A DNA stretch of 64,000 nt from UTCFX2 sp963827155 (GTDB taxonomy: Bacteria; Chloroflexota; Anaerolineae; Anaerolineales; UBA4823): assembly GCA_963827155.1 (NCBI GenBank), contig CAWGZV010000003.1:496001-560000 (forward strand), given 5' to 3'. The position numbers were made by a program, and so were the translations under genes. This document shows, piece after piece, positions 43,700 through 51,299 of this stretch. Below the pieces are notes generated by a model that was not told the origin of the DNA, did no database searches, and saw nothing but the letters and a program-made list of their open reading frames with translations. Positions within the stretch are counted from its first letter, which is position 1; each line of letters starts with the position of its first letter.

Positions 43700-45385
43700 A
43701 TGGATGAGAGACCCTGGTTGAAGCAGTATGACAAGGGTGTGCCTGTGCATATTGACTACCCCCCTGTCACCCTGCATTACTACCTGGAAGAGAATGCCCG
43801 CAAGCACCCAGAATCTGCCTGCACCATCTTCAAAGGCGCCCGAATCACCTACAAAGAAATGGATGAGATAACCGACCGCCTTGCAGCCGGACTAACAGAG
43901 CTCGGGGTGAAGAAAGGCGATCGGGTGGGCATATTTATCCCCAATACCCCCCAGTTTGTGATGGCCTATTTTGCGATCCTCAAGCTTGGCGCGGTCGTTG
44001 TTGCCACGAATCCCCTGTACAGCGCTCGTGAAATTGAGCATCAGGTCAATGATGCCGGCATCGAGGTCATGTTTGTGATGAGCAATTTTTATAAGCTCGT
44101 CAAAGAAGTCCAGCCAAAAACCCACATCCGCAAAGTGATTGTCACGAATATTAAAGAGACCTTGCCTCCAATCCTGGCCTTCCTTTTCTCGTTGACCAAG
44201 GAAAAGAAAGGTGGTTTCCACGTCCAGCTCGAGCCAGACGACGTCTGGATGCCGGACCTGATCAAAAATCATAAGCCGTCCGACCGCCCAAAGGTGGATG
44301 TCGGACCGGATGATGTCGCCTTGTTCCAGTACAGCGGCGGCACGACCGGCATTTCAAAAGGCGCCGTCTCCTGTCACAAGACCCTGGTCGCCAACATGCT
44401 GATGATCCACGACTGGATGGTCAACTGCGAAGACGGTAAAGAGACCGTTCTGATGGCGATCCCGCTCTTCCATGTCTACGGCATGGTCGCCGGGATGTGC
44501 TTTGCCATCCGCACCGGCGCAGCCATGGTGATGATCCCCAACCCGCGCGACATCAAGGATGTGCTCGACAGCATCCAGAAATACAAAACCACCATCTACC
44601 CGGGCGTCCCAACCATGTACAACGCCATCAACAACCACCCCGATGTCCTGGCTGGAAAATATCAGCTTGGCACCATCAAAGCCTGCATCTCCGGCTCGGC
44701 CCCCTTGATGCGTGAGACCAAGGAGCGCTTCGAAGCCCTCACTGGCGGCAAGCTTGTAGAAGGCTTTGGTATGAGCGAAACGCCCACCGCCACCCACTGC
44801 AACCCGCTCTTAGGAAAGAACCCTCCTGGCTCGATCGGGCTGCCGCTCTCCGACGTCGATGCGCGCATCATCAGCCTGGACGATGAGGTCACCGTTTTGC
44901 CGCCAGGTGAGATCGGCGAGCTGGTGGTCAAGGGTCCGAACATCATGAAGGGCTATCACAACATGCCCACCGAAACCGCCAATGCCCTGCGCGACGGCTG
45001 GCTGTACACCGGCGATATTGCCCGCATGGACGAAGAGGGCTTCTTCTACATCGTCGACCGCAAGAAAGAGCTGATCAAACCGGGCGGCTACCAGGTCTGG
45101 CCGCGCGAGGTCGAAGAGGTGATTATCCAGAACCCCAAGGTGCTTGAGGTGGGTGTCGCCGGTGTCCCCGATGCTTACCGCGGCGAGACGGTGAAAGCCT
45201 GGGTCGTGCTCAAACCCGGTGAGACCGCCACCGAGGCCGAGATCCAGGAATGGTGTAAAGACCGCATCGCCAAATTCAAGATCCCCACTCTGGTCGAGTT
45301 CCGTAGCGAGCTGCCCAAGACCACCGTAGGCAAGATCCTGCGCCGCGAGCTGGTCCGCCAGCACAAGGAGCAGGCGCCCGCCTGA
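43700..45385 (+). CDS. fadD: Long-chain fatty-acid-CoA ligase
   Basis: The 561-residue protein is a complete acyl-adenylate enzyme. It has the P-loop-like YSGGTTGISKGAV (about 214-226), the GFGMSETPT motif, LYTGDIARMDEEGFFYI, DRKKELIKPGGYQVWPREVE and the final catalytic Lys in TTVGKILRRE. The layout and length match long-chain acyl-CoA ligases rather than acetyl-CoA synthetase. It activates fatty acids with ATP and CoA for degradation or lipid synthesis. AGGAGGAG lies 5 bases before the ATG. It has its own strong promoter and terminator, hence is monocistronic. Confidence 0.92.
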   Translation: MDERPWLKQYDKGVPVHIDYPPVTLHYYLEENARKHPESACTIFKGARITYKEMDEITDRLAAGLTELGVKKGDRVGIFIPNTPQFVMAYFAILKLGAVVVATNPLYSAREIEHQVNDAGIEVMFVMSNFYKLVKEVQPKTHIRKVIVTNIKETLPPILAFLFSLTKEKKGGFHVQLEPDDVWMPDLIKNHKPSDRPKVDVGPDDVALFQYSGGTTGISKGAVSCHKTLVANMLMIHDWMVNCEDGKETVLMAIPLFHVYGMVAGMCFAIRTGAAMVMIPNPRDIKDVLDSIQKYKTTIYPGVPTMYNAINNHPDVLAGKYQLGTIKACISGSAPLMRETKERFEALTGGKLVEGFGMSETPTATHCNPLLGKNPPGSIGLPLSDVDARIISLDDEVTVLPPGEIGELVVKGPNIMKGYHNMPTETANALRDGWLYTGDIARMDEEGFFYIVDRKKELIKPGGYQVWPREVEEVIIQNPKVLEVGVAGVPDAYRGETVKAWVVLKPGETATEAEIQEWCKDRIAKFKIPTLVEFRSELPKTTVGKILRRELVRQHKEQAPA

Positions 45386-45406
45386 CAATTTCTCCCCAGC
45401 AATAAC

Positions 45407-45445
45407 ATGCGGCCGGGTTATGCCTCCCGGTCGCATTATTTTTTT
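45407..45445 (+). terminator. Rho-independent terminator after fadD
   Basis: An 11-bp stem (ATGCGGCCGGG with CCCGGTCGCAT, one G-T pair), an 8-base loop and TTATTTTTTT follow fadD by 21 bases. The T-run overlaps the end of the opposing doc gene. Confidence 0.88.
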
Positions 45446-45822
45446 ACTTCCGAGTTGTCTCTAAGCCATCTGGTGATCTCTTGCAGCGTCTCGGATCCCT
45501 GTGCGCAGCGCAGCACAAAGCTTTCCAGCTCTCTGTTGCTTGCGGTCAGCTCATAACCATTGGAGCTTAAGTACAATCCCACAGATGTGATCGCTGTGCG
45601 CTTATTCCCATCCAAAAATGCATGGTTGCCTACCAGGCTCTGGAGTAAAGCAGCCGCTTTGAAAAATAAATCGGGATAAAGCTCTATGCCGTCGAATATT
45701 CCTTGCGGTCGCCCCACTGCGGATTTGAGCAGACCCAGGTCGATCACCCAGTGTTCGCCGCCCGTCTCAGCGATTATTCGGGCATGGATAAAAAGCACCT
45801 GTTCTGCACGAAGATACTTCAT
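45436..45822 (-). CDS. doc: Doc/Fic-type toxin (death-on-curing family)
   Basis: The 128-residue protein matches Doc: YLRAEQVLFIHARII at the N-terminus and the Fic core HAFLDGNKRTA (about residues 64-74), with the catalytic His and phosphate-binding GNKRT loop. Doc toxins phosphorylate elongation factor Tu and stop translation; other Fic proteins AMPylate. The canonical HxFxDANKR of Doc reads DGNKR here, closer to general Fic. Its start lies 3 bases after the AbrB-type antitoxin stop, the usual arrangement of an antitoxin-first toxin-antitoxin operon. Confidence 0.88.
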   Translation of the reverse strand: MKYLRAEQVLFIHARIIAETGGEHWVIDLGLLKSAVGRPQGIFDGIELYPDLFFKAAALLQSLVGNHAFLDGNKRTAITSVGLYLSSNGYELTASNRELESFVLRCAQGSETLQEITRWLRDNSEVKK

Positions 45823-45825
45823 CCC

Positions 45826-46071
45826 TTATTTTGCCAGCGCTTCCAGCGCTGGGCGGTACTTTTCGATAAACTCGGCAACCTGGTGGGTAAATTCCTGATC
45901 AATCCCCTTATCGTCTAGCGCAAGCTCAACCGGTTTGAGCACAACCTGCCTGTTCTCTCGGTCCAGGTTGATTTCAATTTCCGTACCTTCACGAAGGCTT
46001 AGATATTCTAAGGCCTCGCGCGGCAGGGATACCACCATGCTGTTCCCGGTTCGAAACACTTTTCGCAGCAT
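45826..46071 (-). CDS. AbrB/MazE-type antitoxin paired with Doc
   Basis: The 81-residue protein starts with a swapped-hairpin AbrB/SpoVT domain (LRKVFRTGNSMVVSLPREAL), which binds operator DNA, followed by an acidic helical tail (about 48-81) that likely wraps the toxin. Doc is classically paired with Phd; here the partner is an AbrB-type protein. ATG at 46071 is chosen because GGAGGTGGAA lies just upstream; the frame also opens 4 codons earlier. TATAAT on the minus strand (+ 46098-46103) is a likely -10 box of the operon, which is probably self-repressed. Confidence 0.85.
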   Translation of the reverse strand: MLRKVFRTGNSMVVSLPREALEYLSLREGTEIEINLDRENRQVVLKPVELALDDKGIDQEFTHQVAEFIEKYRPALEALAK

Positions 46072-46244
46072 TTCCACCTCCATGTGCTTACACCGTAATT
46101 ATATCATCGAGAAGAATTTCATTCCACAGTTTAGGATAAAAGTAAACTGGAACTTAAGACCGCCGGCAGGCTCAATTCGCTGATCGCCGCCAGCTTTCAA
46201 ATCGGGCAGACGTATTCCCTCAGCGTCTCAGCCCGGTTTTTTTG

Positions 46245-46273
46245 TTGACTTTGTTCTACCGGCATGGTAGAAT
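46245..46273 (+). promoter_or_regulatory. Promoter of tRNA-Glu
   Basis: TTGACT (46245-46250) and TAGAAT (46268-46273), 17 bases apart, stand 55 bases before the mature tRNA 5' end. Confidence 0.75.
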
Positions 46274-46328
46274 TCCGTCGCTTAACGGAGCGACCCGCTG
46301 GCATAGGTGAAGCTGTCGCTACTGCGAC

Positions 46329-46401
46329 GCCCCCATCGTCTAGAGGCCCAGGACGTGGCCCTCTCAAGGCCAAAACAGGGGTTCGAATCCCCTTGGGGGC
46401 A
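46329..46401 (+). tRNA. tRNA-Glu, anticodon CTC
   Basis: The 73-base sequence folds as a full cloverleaf: acceptor GCCCCCA/TGGGGGC, D-arm, anticodon stem TGGCC/GGCCA around loop CTCTCAA (anticodon CTC, reads GAG), a short variable loop and T-arm AGGGG-TTCGAAT-CCCCT, discriminator A. CCA is not encoded exactly (the sequence continues CAAG). A terminator follows. Degenerate copies of its T-arm and 3' end recur downstream. Confidence 0.95.
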
Positions 46402-46410
46402 CAAGCTCAC

Positions 46411-46449
46411 AAAAACCGTTCTACTGAAGAGGTAGAACGGTTTTTGTTG
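46411..46449 (+). terminator. Terminator after tRNA-Glu
   Basis: A perfect 14-bp stem (AAAAACCGTTCTAC, 46411-46424, with GTAGAACGGTTTTT, 46432-46445) and a 7-base loop end in a T-rich stretch, 9 bases after the tRNA. Confidence 0.95.
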
Positions 46450-46515
46450 TCAATTCGGTTCGAAAACAAGGGAAAATTGGAGGAATTAGGGCTAAAACTT
46501 TGATTTATATTAAAT

Positions 46516-46539
46516 CAGGAGTTCGAATCCTCTTAGGTG
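46516..46539 (+). repeat. Degenerate copy of the tRNA-Glu T-arm/3' end (putative att remnant 1)
   Basis: The 24 bases starting CAGGAGTTCGAATCCTCTTA match the tRNA-Glu 3' region (CAGGGGTTCGAATCCCCTTG, from 46376) at 20 of 24 positions. No complete tRNA body lies upstream, so this is not a second tRNA gene. A displaced tRNA 3' fragment is what site-specific integration into a tRNA leaves behind. Confidence 0.7.
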
Positions 46540-46571
46540 TGTTGAACATGGATTATTTCCTTTTCAGAATC

Positions 46572-46585
46572 GTGACAAAAGTCAC
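46572..46585 (+). promoter_or_regulatory. CRP/FNR-like palindrome upstream of the secreted protein gene
   Basis: GTGA-caaaag-TCAC is a perfect half-site pair with the 6-base spacer of CRP-family operators, 118 bases before the gene at 46704. A near-identical element lies at 51157-51170. Confidence 0.5.
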
Positions 46586-46703
46586 TTGAAAGTAAGATGG
46601 AATTCAATTGTGTCCCCCCCCCCCATGTATGTTTATAGTACTAGAGAAGCAAAACTGACCAACGACAATCTGAAGCTCGAGGTTATTTTTGGAGGGCATA
46701 ACT

Positions 46704-48056
46704 ATGAAACGAGTTTTTCAGATAGGGATTATTGTTATCAGTTTATTAGTAACTTGGTGGTCCACGCCTTTGTTTCCGCCTGAAGAGGTCAACACTTCTA
46801 ATGCTCAATCTGCTTACCCTCCTCCACCATTGGATGCGGTCTTAGGTCCATATCCACCCCCACAAACTGCCTATCCGGGTCCTCAAGAGACTCAGACAAC
46901 ACCGAGTTCGATCCCTACCAGTGAACCTGAATTAGCATCTATTTCGATAACGATTTCAGTCGACGGTTTGAAAAATGGAGATGAAGCACAAGTATCTTTG
47001 TTTCCCTTTTCAGAAAGTCTTAAAGCCCAGGTGCAATCAATTGAAGCCGTGCTCCCTTCCATTCCTCTTAGTGACGGAGATCATATAATCCATGCTGAAA
47101 ATATACCTATCGGTGTTTACAAGTTGATCATTCAAGGCTCACCAGAATATTTCCGCAATCCCAAAGGATATATCATTCGCGTTCAGAAAGAAACCGTCGA
47201 TCAAGCCGTCGATCAACCTCTGCATTTCAATTTGGTATCTTCAAAAGAAACAAATCTGCCTGCGTGTCGTGAAATTGTTGTCGAGGAAGATAAGAGTGGC
47301 ACTTCAACAGATCCAGGGGATATCCCTTACGTCAATCAAGATGTCTGTATGGCGGAAGGGCTTGTAGACATTTCCGGTCCAATTGTAGGTGAACAATTGC
47401 GGTTGAATCCTGATTCGCCTGATTATGGTAACTATTACTATGCTGGCCCAGTAACGACACAGGACAATCAAGGCGTCTGGGGTCGAAATTATGTGGTGGA
47501 TCCTTTGCTCAATCAAGGGGTTGGGTATGATCAGTTTGTTGCAGAGCGAGTTTACGCCGCCAATGGTAGTAACTGGATGGAAGCAGGCTGGACAGAAACC
47601 TCATGGCTTGGCGACCATCAATATATTTATACAATGGACTCGAATCTACCTGAATTCAATATTTTTGATGAATATGTGATTTCACCCGGTTCTGGAGTAG
47701 AAACAAGGGTGTATTACAATACTGCGGTTGGCAAATGGAGAGCTACTTACCATCTGGGCGGTGGGTATTGGGCAGTTTTGCGTGAAGAAAATATTGGTTT
47801 TGCAATTGCAGATAATGGGTATAACCGGGCGGAATTCTGGGAAAATATTGGTGTTCTCCCGCTAATGCCGCAATCAAAGTTCGATGAGGGTTATTTATTA
47901 GATAACGGAACCTGGAGAATTTGGGACACAAGATACAATACGGTTGTTGCAGGTGAAAATGCTGGTGATCCATATCGCTGTGATATGATTTCAGAATTCA
48001 ACCAGTTTACCGTTCATTCTCCGATGATCTTCTTACCTTTGGTGATGAAAGATTAA
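46704..48056 (+). CDS. Secreted protein with Pro-rich stalk and LPLVxK tail, function unknown
   Basis: The 450-residue protein has a signal peptide (VFQIGIIVISLLVTWW), a Pro/Tyr-rich stalk (YPPPPLDAVLGPYPPP), a beta-rich N-terminal region, and from about residue 250 a compact domain rich in Trp, Tyr and Gly (WMEAGWTETSWLGDHQYIY, WRATYHLGGGYWAVLREE, LLDNGTWRIWD). It ends in IFLPLVMKD, a short tail shared with other secreted proteins in the window. I do not recognise the domain; a carbohydrate- or surface-binding role is possible. GGAGG is 8 bases before the ATG. The gene is AT-richer than the flanking chromosome. A lipoprotein gene follows after 13 bases. Confidence 0.75.
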   Translation: MKRVFQIGIIVISLLVTWWSTPLFPPEEVNTSNAQSAYPPPPLDAVLGPYPPPQTAYPGPQETQTTPSSIPTSEPELASISITISVDGLKNGDEAQVSLFPFSESLKAQVQSIEAVLPSIPLSDGDHIIHAENIPIGVYKLIIQGSPEYFRNPKGYIIRVQKETVDQAVDQPLHFNLVSSKETNLPACREIVVEEDKSGTSTDPGDIPYVNQDVCMAEGLVDISGPIVGEQLRLNPDSPDYGNYYYAGPVTTQDNQGVWGRNYVVDPLLNQGVGYDQFVAERVYAANGSNWMEAGWTETSWLGDHQYIYTMDSNLPEFNIFDEYVISPGSGVETRVYYNTAVGKWRATYHLGGGYWAVLREENIGFAIADNGYNRAEFWENIGVLPLMPQSKFDEGYLLDNGTWRIWDTRYNTVVAGENAGDPYRCDMISEFNQFTVHSPMIFLPLVMKD

Positions 48057-48069
48057 GGAAGTTGAAGGA

Positions 48070-48570
48070 ATGAAGGACGTATATTCGGCTACGAACAAAT
48101 TAACGATCGACCGAATCACTAAAGCCGCTATTCTAACAGCACTTTATATCGTGCTTTTTACACTTTCAACGATCGGTTGTACGAACACTGTGATCAATAA
48201 CTCGAATGAGGAACCGACAGAAACCGTACCTTTCCAAAAACAGCCTGAACCGCAAGAGCCACTTATCCAGGGGCAATTCTCGGGATTAACAGGTGATGAA
48301 TTGATAAGATTTTACATCAAAGGATTAGGCGGTCAAAGAGGAACATGGCGCGGAAATGGACCATGGGAATCTGTAATATCGAATGCAAGAGAAGGAGAAC
48401 GATATGTAATAACGGTAGAAGTTCCGGGCTATCAAAGTTCTCCTGCAAATTACACGGTTGTAATTTCTAGAAGAAACGCCTATATGGTTAAGGATGGGCA
48501 GGTTACTTCTGATCAGGCAACAAAATTAGATTTCCAGTTTATTCCTATTATTACCCCAACAGGTGATTGA
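48070..48570 (+). CDS. Lipoprotein, function unknown
   Basis: The 166-residue product has an N-terminal extension of about 16 residues before its hydrophobic core, a lipobox (LFTLSTIGC, Cys about residue 37), an acidic/Pro linker (EEPTETVPFQKQPEPQEP) and a small globular domain (about 70-160). The domain contains ELIRFYIKGLGGQRGTW and VVISRRNAYMVKDGQV. No family is recognised. It is 13 bases after the secreted-protein gene and likely in the same transcript. The AT-rich composition matches the island. GGAAG upstream of the ATG is a possible ribosome site. Confidence 0.6.
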   Translation: MKDVYSATNKLTIDRITKAAILTALYIVLFTLSTIGCTNTVINNSNEEPTETVPFQKQPEPQEPLIQGQFSGLTGDELIRFYIKGLGGQRGTWRGNGPWESVISNAREGERYVITVEVPGYQSSPANYTVVISRRNAYMVKDGQVTSDQATKLDFQFIPIITPTGD

Positions 48571-48956
48571 GCATCATAGATGCTGAACATCAGAAGTGAG
48601 CTTATAACAATGCCTCAAAAAATTGCAGCCATTCATAGCTGTTAAGGAGTTACAAGAGTTAAATTAACGTCACACAGTTCGAGTCACATCCGCTTAGGGG
48701 CACCATAAAACAGCCGTAATTTGAGCGGCTGTTTCGCATTTAACTGATAAAACGATCCGCTCCGAAGCTCTCCGGCAGTCCAACCTCAAAAAACTTCACG
48801 CCATGCCGACATTCGAACACCGGCACTGGTTGAACGTGCTGCATTATAAGCATTTATTTTAGAAGAGCGTTTCGGATATTACCTCTTAAACGTAATGATC
48901 GACATATTAACCAGGTAGAATAGTATGAATATTAATGGATCGATCGGAGAACTCGT
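48571..48956 (+). other. Intergenic segment with tRNA-3'-end-like remnant 2 and a terminator-like hairpin
   Basis: From 48676 the sequence CAGTTCGAGTCACATCCG is followed by CTTAGGGGCACCA (48693-48705), which matches CTTGGGGGCAC at the tRNA-Glu 3' end at 10 of 11 positions. It is followed 2 bases later by a 9-bp hairpin (AAACAGCCG, 48708-48716, with CGGCTGTTT, 48726-48734). This copies the arrangement tRNA end plus terminator seen at 46376-46445. No gene is visible in the rest. Confidence 0.55.
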
Positions 48957-49163
48957 ATGAAAACAGTGACAGTCTCTCCCAAGTATCAAGTGGTTATTCC
49001 CAAAGCTGCGCGGCAAATGCTCGGCATTCAAGCTGGGCAGAAATTGGTGATACTTGCTTATCAAAACCGGATTGTGCTCCTGCCTGAGCGACCTATTCAG
49101 GAAGCGCGTGGCTCGCTTAAGGTCATCGATACGAGGATTGATCGAGAAGAAGATCGAATATGA
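48957..49163 (+). CDS. vapB: AbrB-type antitoxin (VapB-like)
   Basis: The 68-residue protein is a swapped-hairpin AbrB domain: MKTVTVSPKYQVVIPKAARQ is the standard opening, then LGIQAGQKLVILAYQNRIVLL and a charged tail (about 45-68) that would bind the toxin. It should repress its own operon and neutralise the PIN-domain partner. The stop overlaps the toxin start by 4 bases (ATGA), giving tight coupling. No strong ribosome site is visible, except GAG about 7 bases before the ATG. It lies within the tRNA-Glu island, where such modules often stabilise mobile DNA. Confidence 0.85.
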   Translation: MKTVTVSPKYQVVIPKAARQMLGIQAGQKLVILAYQNRIVLLPERPIQEARGSLKVIDTRIDREEDRI

Positions 49164-49537
49164 ACGTGGTTGATTATTCGGGCTGGTTGGAATATTTTAG
49201 CGGCAGTGAGCAGGCTGGCTTTTTCGCTCCGATCATCGAGGATACGGATCAACTGCTCGTGCCAGTGATTTGCGTCTACGAGGTCTTCAAGAAAATCATG
49301 CTCGCCTATGGGCAGGCAGAGGCGGAAATCCGCATGGCAGACCTGTTAAAAGGAAAGGTAATTGACCTGTCAGCGCCGCTGTGCATGAGCGCGGCTGTCC
49401 TGTCTGTCGAACATAAAATCCCCATGGCAGATAGTATGATCCTGGCTGTCGCACGAGAATATTCTGCCACCCTATGGACCCAGGACGAGCACTTTAAAGG
49501 CCTCGATGATGTTCAATACAAGGAGAAATTGGATTGA
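49160..49537 (+). CDS. vapC: PIN-domain toxin (VapC-like)
   Basis: The 125-residue protein is a PIN-domain ribonuclease. The acidic metal-binding residues are in MNVVDYSGWLEYF (Asp5), VICVYEVFKK (Glu), MADSMILAVA (Asp) and LWTQDEHF (Asp), a complete set. VapC toxins cut tRNAs or rRNA. It overlaps the antitoxin by 4 bases. The pair is a second toxin-antitoxin module within 4 kb of the AbrB-Doc pair. No damage is visible. Confidence 0.87.
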   Translation: MNVVDYSGWLEYFSGSEQAGFFAPIIEDTDQLLVPVICVYEVFKKIMLAYGQAEAEIRMADLLKGKVIDLSAPLCMSAAVLSVEHKIPMADSMILAVAREYSATLWTQDEHFKGLDDVQYKEKLD

Positions 49538-49703
49538 CCCACCTGGGGGAAGGTAGATTTTATTCGAAGAAACGTCAGCGTCAGAGGAATATGGAAGATT
49601 TAATTCACCTGACCCGCCGGTCGAGCAGTTCTTCGCGTTAATTCGCTTTGAGGATCGGGACAGTTTGAAAAAATGTTCTCAATTCACTTGGGGGAATCAG
49701 GAA

Positions 49704-49739
49704 TTGTGAAACCCTCACAATCGATGTGACGAAAGTAAT
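49704..49739 (+). promoter_or_regulatory. CRP-like palindromes upstream of the broken lipoprotein gene
   Basis: TTGTGA-aaccc-TCACAA (49704-49720) is a perfect 6-bp palindrome with 5-base spacer. Five bases later a second, degraded copy, GTGA-cgaaag-TAAT (49726-49739), resembles the elements at 46572 and 51157. Confidence 0.45.
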
Positions 49740-49810
49740 CCAAACTACGGATAAAAACTACTAGACTTCCCACCCCCCTCCATTGCATTGTAATCATAGA
49801 GGGAAATCCG

Positions 49811-50388
49811 ATGAAGAAGATGGTATTGAATACTGCCTTATTACTGCCGCTGGCGCTCATTTTCTTCGCTTGTAGCAGTGGACCATTGCAGACTGTCCCA
49901 GCCACACTAACAATCCTTCATACAAAAACTGCTACTGCGACACCCCGACCGGTGACGGTTACGCCCAGACCACCGACGGCGACCTGGTATCTCAAAACAG
50001 CTACCCTAATATTACCACCACCGCCCCCGATGATATCGGTTATTTTGAGGGAGTGATCGTTATCACGCAGTATTTTACATTCCTGGGACATGGTCTTTAT
50101 GAGGAAGCTTATCAATTATTGAGCTCTTATGAACGGCAACAGACTGTAAGCCTGGAAGAATATAAAAAGAATGGAAAGCGTTGGTATGAGAAGGTCGAAA
50201 TCATCTCTATTGTGCCTCAATACGACAGAACAGACACAATGGACAAAAGGCAATTCAAAGTGACTTTCATCTCCCGGGGGGAGGAGAGGCTGTCGGGTGC
50301 TGGAGTTAGTGGTATGCAGCAAACAATTTTCCTTACACTGGTACGGGAGAGTGGAGGATGGAGAATCGATACATTCTCTACTGCATAA
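49811..50388 (+). pseudogene. Lipoprotein with NTF2-like domain, split by a frameshift near 50015-50030
   Basis: The 5' frame encodes a lipoprotein signal (LLLPLALIFFAC), then a Thr/Pro stalk (TATATPRPVTVTPRPPTATW), and stops at 50056. The domain continues in another frame: TAPDDIGYFEGVIVITQYFT, then LYEEAYQLLSSYERQQ and a C-terminal QTIFLTLVRESGGWRIDTF. This has the look of small NTF2/DUF4878-like domains of lipoproteins. The frames join around the Pro codons at 50015-50030 with a single indel. The second frame could be translated from GTG 50053 on its own, but would lose its export signal. A diverged second copy of its 3' end follows at 50509. Confidence 0.65.
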
Positions 50389-50440
50389 GCATCTCGATCG
50401 ATTTACTATGAATTGCTCGAGATAATAAGGGTAAAATTTC

Positions 50441-50453
50441 CGGTTCAAATCCA
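50441..50453 (+). repeat. T-arm-like remnant 3 (GGTTCAAATCC)
   Basis: CGGTTCAAATCCA has the conserved tRNA T-loop form GGTTCAAATCC without a tRNA body. It separates the broken lipoprotein gene from the second copy of its 3' end. Weaker evidence than remnants 1 and 2. Confidence 0.4.
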
Positions 50454-50508
50454 ATCATGCTAATATCAGAGAGTGGGGTCCACTACACGATTTTATGTTC
50501 AGATCATT

Positions 50509-50628
50509 GCATGGGGAGAGGGAAGAATGTCTGGCTCGGTACCGAGCGGTTCCCTGCAAACAATTTTTATGACGCTTATTCGGGAAAATGGCGAATGGAA
50601 GATCAATTCATTCCACACATCTCCATAA
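50509..50628 (+). pseudogene. Fragment of a second NTF2-like lipoprotein gene
   Basis: About 39 codons read GEGRMSGSVPSG, then SLQTIFMTLIRENGEWKINSF and stop. This matches the C-terminus of the protein encoded just upstream (GEERLSGAGVSG, then MQQTIFLTLVRESGGWRIDTF) closely enough to be a paralogous remnant. It lacks the signal, the stalk and most of the domain. A different frame over the same bases is open (50457-50690) but shows no similarity and is not believed. Confidence 0.6.
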
Positions 50629-50707
50629 GCAGAATAAACATTATGAAACTAAAAAACTCTTTGCATTATTCTGAAAATATACCAATATAAGAATGAGGTT
50701 GAATATA

Positions 50708-50968
50708 ATGATTGAACGCAGTAAGGTTTGGGTCGAAATTTTCTTCATCGTGGCTATTTCAGTTCTGGGGATAGGGATAAATCGTGCACAAGCAGGCGTA
50801 GTGAAGTCCATCCTCCCAACTGATCAAGAGCTTATTAAAGTGACGGTGCATGATTATTTCGAAATGCGTTATCGTTATCTCTCGATTCCCCAACTGGAAG
50901 ATATAAGTACATATTTTGAAGTTGAAAATTATTGGGGGTTCAATAATCTGCTAGAAACGCTGTATTAA
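50708..50968 (+). CDS. Short secreted protein, possibly truncated
   Basis: The 86-residue product has a signal peptide (VWVEIFFIVAISVLGIGINRAQA, cut near residue 29) and about 57 mature residues starting GVVKSILPTDQELIKVTV. The segment DYFEMRYRYLSIPQLEDIS resembles the N-terminal region of longer exported proteins with putative amidase domains, which suggests that the rest has been lost. The start at 50708 is tentative; ATG 50693 is also in frame. The gene is AT-rich and lies between two T-arm-like remnants. Confidence 0.45.
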   Translation: MIERSKVWVEIFFIVAISVLGIGINRAQAGVVKSILPTDQELIKVTVHDYFEMRYRYLSIPQLEDISTYFEVENYWGFNNLLETLY

Positions 50969-51299
50969 TAGCGGTTTTTTGTTCATATAATCTCATGGGG
51001 TGCATAAAGAATGTCAAGCTATGCTATGAGCGGCTTTTTACATTCGCTTTTCGCAACTTTAGCTCAAGAAAATGCCAAATTGAATCTAAAATCATTTGCA
51101 GCGTCTCCATCAAATTTCCAGGGGATTATCACAGTGAATTGTAGATTTCGTTTATCGTGAGAAAAATCACATGAATCGAAAAATTAAGGTAATATTCATG
51201 TGCTCGCTTTTCCAGAAGATCTTGATTTACATTTCGCGCTTCAATAACCGAACAGCGCTGTCCTGGCATTTGCTCTTAAGGTCTGGTGGGGAGGGAAAA
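50969..51299 (+). other. Intergenic region upstream of the propeller gene
   Basis: AT-rich, with no supported gene. A weak hairpin with T-run (AACGCT-gtattaat-AGCGGTTTTTT, 50955-50979) overlaps the stop of the preceding gene and may act as terminator. The downstream half contains the CRP-like element at 51157. An open frame from 51171 is the upstream extension of the propeller gene. Confidence 0.4.
51157..51170 (+). promoter_or_regulatory. CRP/FNR-like palindrome upstream of the propeller gene
   Basis: GTGA-gaaaaa-TCAC, with the same core, spacer length and flank (TATCGTGA, TCACATGAA) as ATCGTGA and TCACTTGAA at 46572. It lies 129 bases before the start at 51300. Confidence 0.5.

Noticed and set aside
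46264..46503. Open frame across the tRNA-Glu gene
   Set aside because: It covers the tRNA and its terminator, so coding is not credible.
46516..46539. A second tRNA gene
   Set aside because: Only the T-arm and part of the 3' side are present; no D-arm or anticodon stem can be drawn upstream.
50457..50690. 77-codon open frame
   Set aside because: A different frame over the same bases has clear similarity to the lipoprotein upstream; this one has none.
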